A DNA stretch of 7,536 nucleotides from Actinomycetota bacterium. Lineage in GTDB: Bacteria > Actinomycetota > Humimicrobiia > Humimicrobiales > Humimicrobiaceae. Shown here piece by piece: positions 6,464-7,536 of this stretch (its first letter is position 1; the number at the start of each line of letters is the position of its first letter). The notes beneath the pieces were generated by a model. The model saw nothing but the letters and a program-made list of their open reading frames with translations, was not told the DNA's origin and did not search any database. Made by a program: the position numbers and the translations under genes. The stretch lies in the NCBI GenBank assembly GCA_018400395.1, contig JAGYMN010000058.1, positions 1 through 7,536 of the forward strand, in the 5' to 3' direction.

Positions 6464-7168
6464 TTACATAATCTCATTTATTATATCTATTACATAATTT
6501 ACTGTCTCTTCCGGAGTATTTACAATCCTGTAAAGTTCCTTATCTCTGGGGCTTATCGTACAGTGTTTTTCAAGAAGGCATACATCTATCCAGTCCAATA
6601 ATCCTTTCCAGTATTTGCTGCCAAAAAGAGCAATAGGAAAATGTTCTATTTTATCTGTCTGGGCAAGAGTTAGTGCTTCAAATAGTTCATCAAGAGTGCC
6701 AAAGCCGCCGGGGAAAATAATATATCCTACAGAATATTTAACAAAAATCATCTTTCTTACAAAAAAATAATGAAATTCCAGAGATATTGTCTGATATTCA
6801 TTTGTTTCCTGTTCGAAGGGCAGTTCTATATTGCAACCGATTGAGACTCCTCCAGCTTCATACGCACCTTTGTTTGCGGCTTCCATAATTCCCGGTCCAC
6901 CTCCGGTTATAACACCCACACCCTTATCCGCAAGAAGTGCAGCTGTTTTTTCAGCTGCCCTGTAATAATAATTATCACGTTCCGTCCTTGCAGAACCAAA
7001 AATCGAAATACAGGGACCTATTCCTGCCAGTGCATCGAACCCGTCAACAAATTCACCCTGTATGCGAAGCACCCTCCAGGGATCTGAATGTATAAAATCA
7101 GATTCCTTCTTCCCGGTAAATTTTAAAAGTTCATTGTCTACAGTACTTCTGGTATATTTTTTTTTCAT
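6464..7168 (-). CDS. LOG family protein (TIGR00730-type Rossmann nucleotide phosphoribohydrolase)
   Basis: A 234-residue cytosolic protein of the LOG / 'lysine decarboxylase-like' family. Characterised members cleave nucleoside 5'-monophosphates (cytokinin ribotides, AMP and others) to the free base and ribose 5-phosphate; none decarboxylates lysine. Seen: SIFGSAR (55-61), TGGGPGIMEAANKGA (88-102), the FFVRK block (135-139) with its conserved Arg, and the signature PGGFGTLDE (153-161) with the catalytic Glu E161. It has the longer N-terminal lead-in (SDPWRVLRIQGEF, 28-40) common in bacterial members. ATG at 7168 has GAGGGA nine bases upstream (7178-7183). It converges on glnS with 5 bases between the two stop codons. 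The physiological substrate, perhaps a damaged or surplus nucleotide, cannot be read from the sequence. Confidence 0.93.
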   Translation of the reverse strand: MKKKYTRSTVDNELLKFTGKKESDFIHSDPWRVLRIQGEFVDGFDALAGIGPCISIFGSARTERDNYYYRAAEKTAALLADKGVGVITGGGPGIMEAANKGAYEAGGVSIGCNIELPFEQETNEYQTISLEFHYFFVRKMIFVKYSVGYIIFPGGFGTLDELFEALTLAQTDKIEHFPIALFGSKYWKGLLDWIDVCLLEKHCTISPRDKELYRIVNTPEETVNYVIDIINEIM

Positions 7169-7200
7169 AGTAACTTTTCCCTCTATATATTTTATACATT

Positions 7201-7220
7201 AAACTATATTACCATAGTTT
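7201..7220. repeat. Inverted repeat upstream of the LOG gene
   Basis: AAACTAT and ATAGTTT are perfect 7-base arms around ATTACC, 33-52 bases upstream of the LOG start. The position suits an operator or a leader hairpin. No regulator gene is nearby. Confidence 0.4.
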
Positions 7221-7258
7221 TATACAGGTTTCTCGCCTTATGTTTTACTTAAACTTTT

Positions 7259-7387
7259 CTATTTTTTTATATAATCTTCGATATTAGATTTATCTGCGGC
7301 ACTCCTGTAACCGTTCCATCCTAATGAATAAATCTGCCTTTTTTCTTGTTGGGTATCCTTACCCTTTTAGGATTTCCTCTCATTCAT
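7259..7387 (-). pseudogene. Possible small gene relic interrupted by a stop codon
   Basis: On the minus strand, ATG at 7387 opens MNERKS, then an in-frame TAA (7369-7367), and the same frame continues for 35 codons to TAG at 7261-7259. The downstream part includes YSLGWNGYRSAADKSNIE and ends in lysines, a protein-like composition. I do not recognise the family. An open run of this length is common by chance at this GC, so this is a tentative relic only. Confidence 0.2.
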
Positions 7388-7536
7388 ATACCGTTTTATC
7401 CTGCCTATTCTGATATTTAATTCCTGGCCCTGCTAACTTACAATAAAACAGAATACATATTTATTTAGAGATAAATATTATATTTATTATAATTATCTGA
7501 TATATAATTATTTAGTTCTTCTGTTTGGTCATCTAT

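Larger units (their letters stand above)
7169..7536. other. Right-end region of 368 bases without an intact gene
   Basis: From left to right it holds the LOG leader with its GAGGGA site and dyad (7169-7220), the possible relic (7259-7387), and from about 7441 a very AT-rich tract in which TATAATTAT occurs twice (7488-7496 and 7503-7511). The AT-rich tract could be the promoter region of a gene beyond the window. No tRNA, terminator hairpin or convincing open reading frame is seen. Confidence 0.6.

Noticed and set aside
6464..7168. Lysine decarboxylase annotation for the LOG-family gene
   Set aside because: The PGGxGTxxE signature belongs to phosphoribohydrolases; the decarboxylase name is a historical misannotation.
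7441..7515. AT-rich tract as a replication origin or CRISPR leader
   Set aside because: There are no DnaA boxes, iterons or regularly spaced repeats; only two 9-base AT repeats are present.

Overview
The window carries seven complete protein genes, no RNA genes, no CRISPR and no mobile element. It looks like a moderately AT-rich bacterial chromosome. Three things point to a bacterium: a canonical class I glutaminyl-tRNA synthetase (GlnRS is essentially absent from Archaea); a textbook sigma70-type promoter in front of that gene (TTGACA, 17 bases, TAAAAT); and Shine-Dalgarno sites before most genes. Yet several genes have an archaeal or anaerobe flavour: a Tan1-like THUMP protein, a hexulose-phosphate synthase/RraA fusion and a CooC-type ATPase. 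In most genes arginine is written mainly with AGA/AGG. I read this as an uncultured or deep-branching anaerobic bacterium with archaeal-like accessory genes; I cannot assign a phylum from the sequence alone.

Layout: (1) 122-1021, plus strand, an orphan CooC/MinD-like P-loop ATPase. (2) 1138-4538, minus strand, four genes read right to left: THUMP protein, family 2 glycosyltransferase, MscL channel with a C-terminal zinc ribbon, and the HPS-RraA fusion. They are separated by 185, 95 and 109 bases, so each may have its own promoter. (3) 4539-4775, a divergent control region with a strong glnS promoter, a 13-base direct repeat at 50-base offset and a 20-base AT-only dyad. (4) 4776-6458, plus strand, glnS. 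(5) 6464-7168, minus strand, a LOG-family nucleotide phosphoribohydrolase that converges on glnS with only 5 bases between stop codons. (6) 7169-7536, 368 bases with no intact gene; it holds a dyad upstream of the LOG gene, a possible gene relic and a very AT-rich right end.

The genes do not form one pathway. The clearest functional pairing is the divergent THUMP (tRNA-modification-type) and glnS (tRNA charging) genes. The HPS-RraA gene stands out: higher GC, roughly half CGN arginine codons and the strongest ribosome binding site, which suggests a different history or expression level. I see no clearly new multi-gene system; the best leads are the domain fusions and the altered metal-site motif of the CooC-like ATPase.
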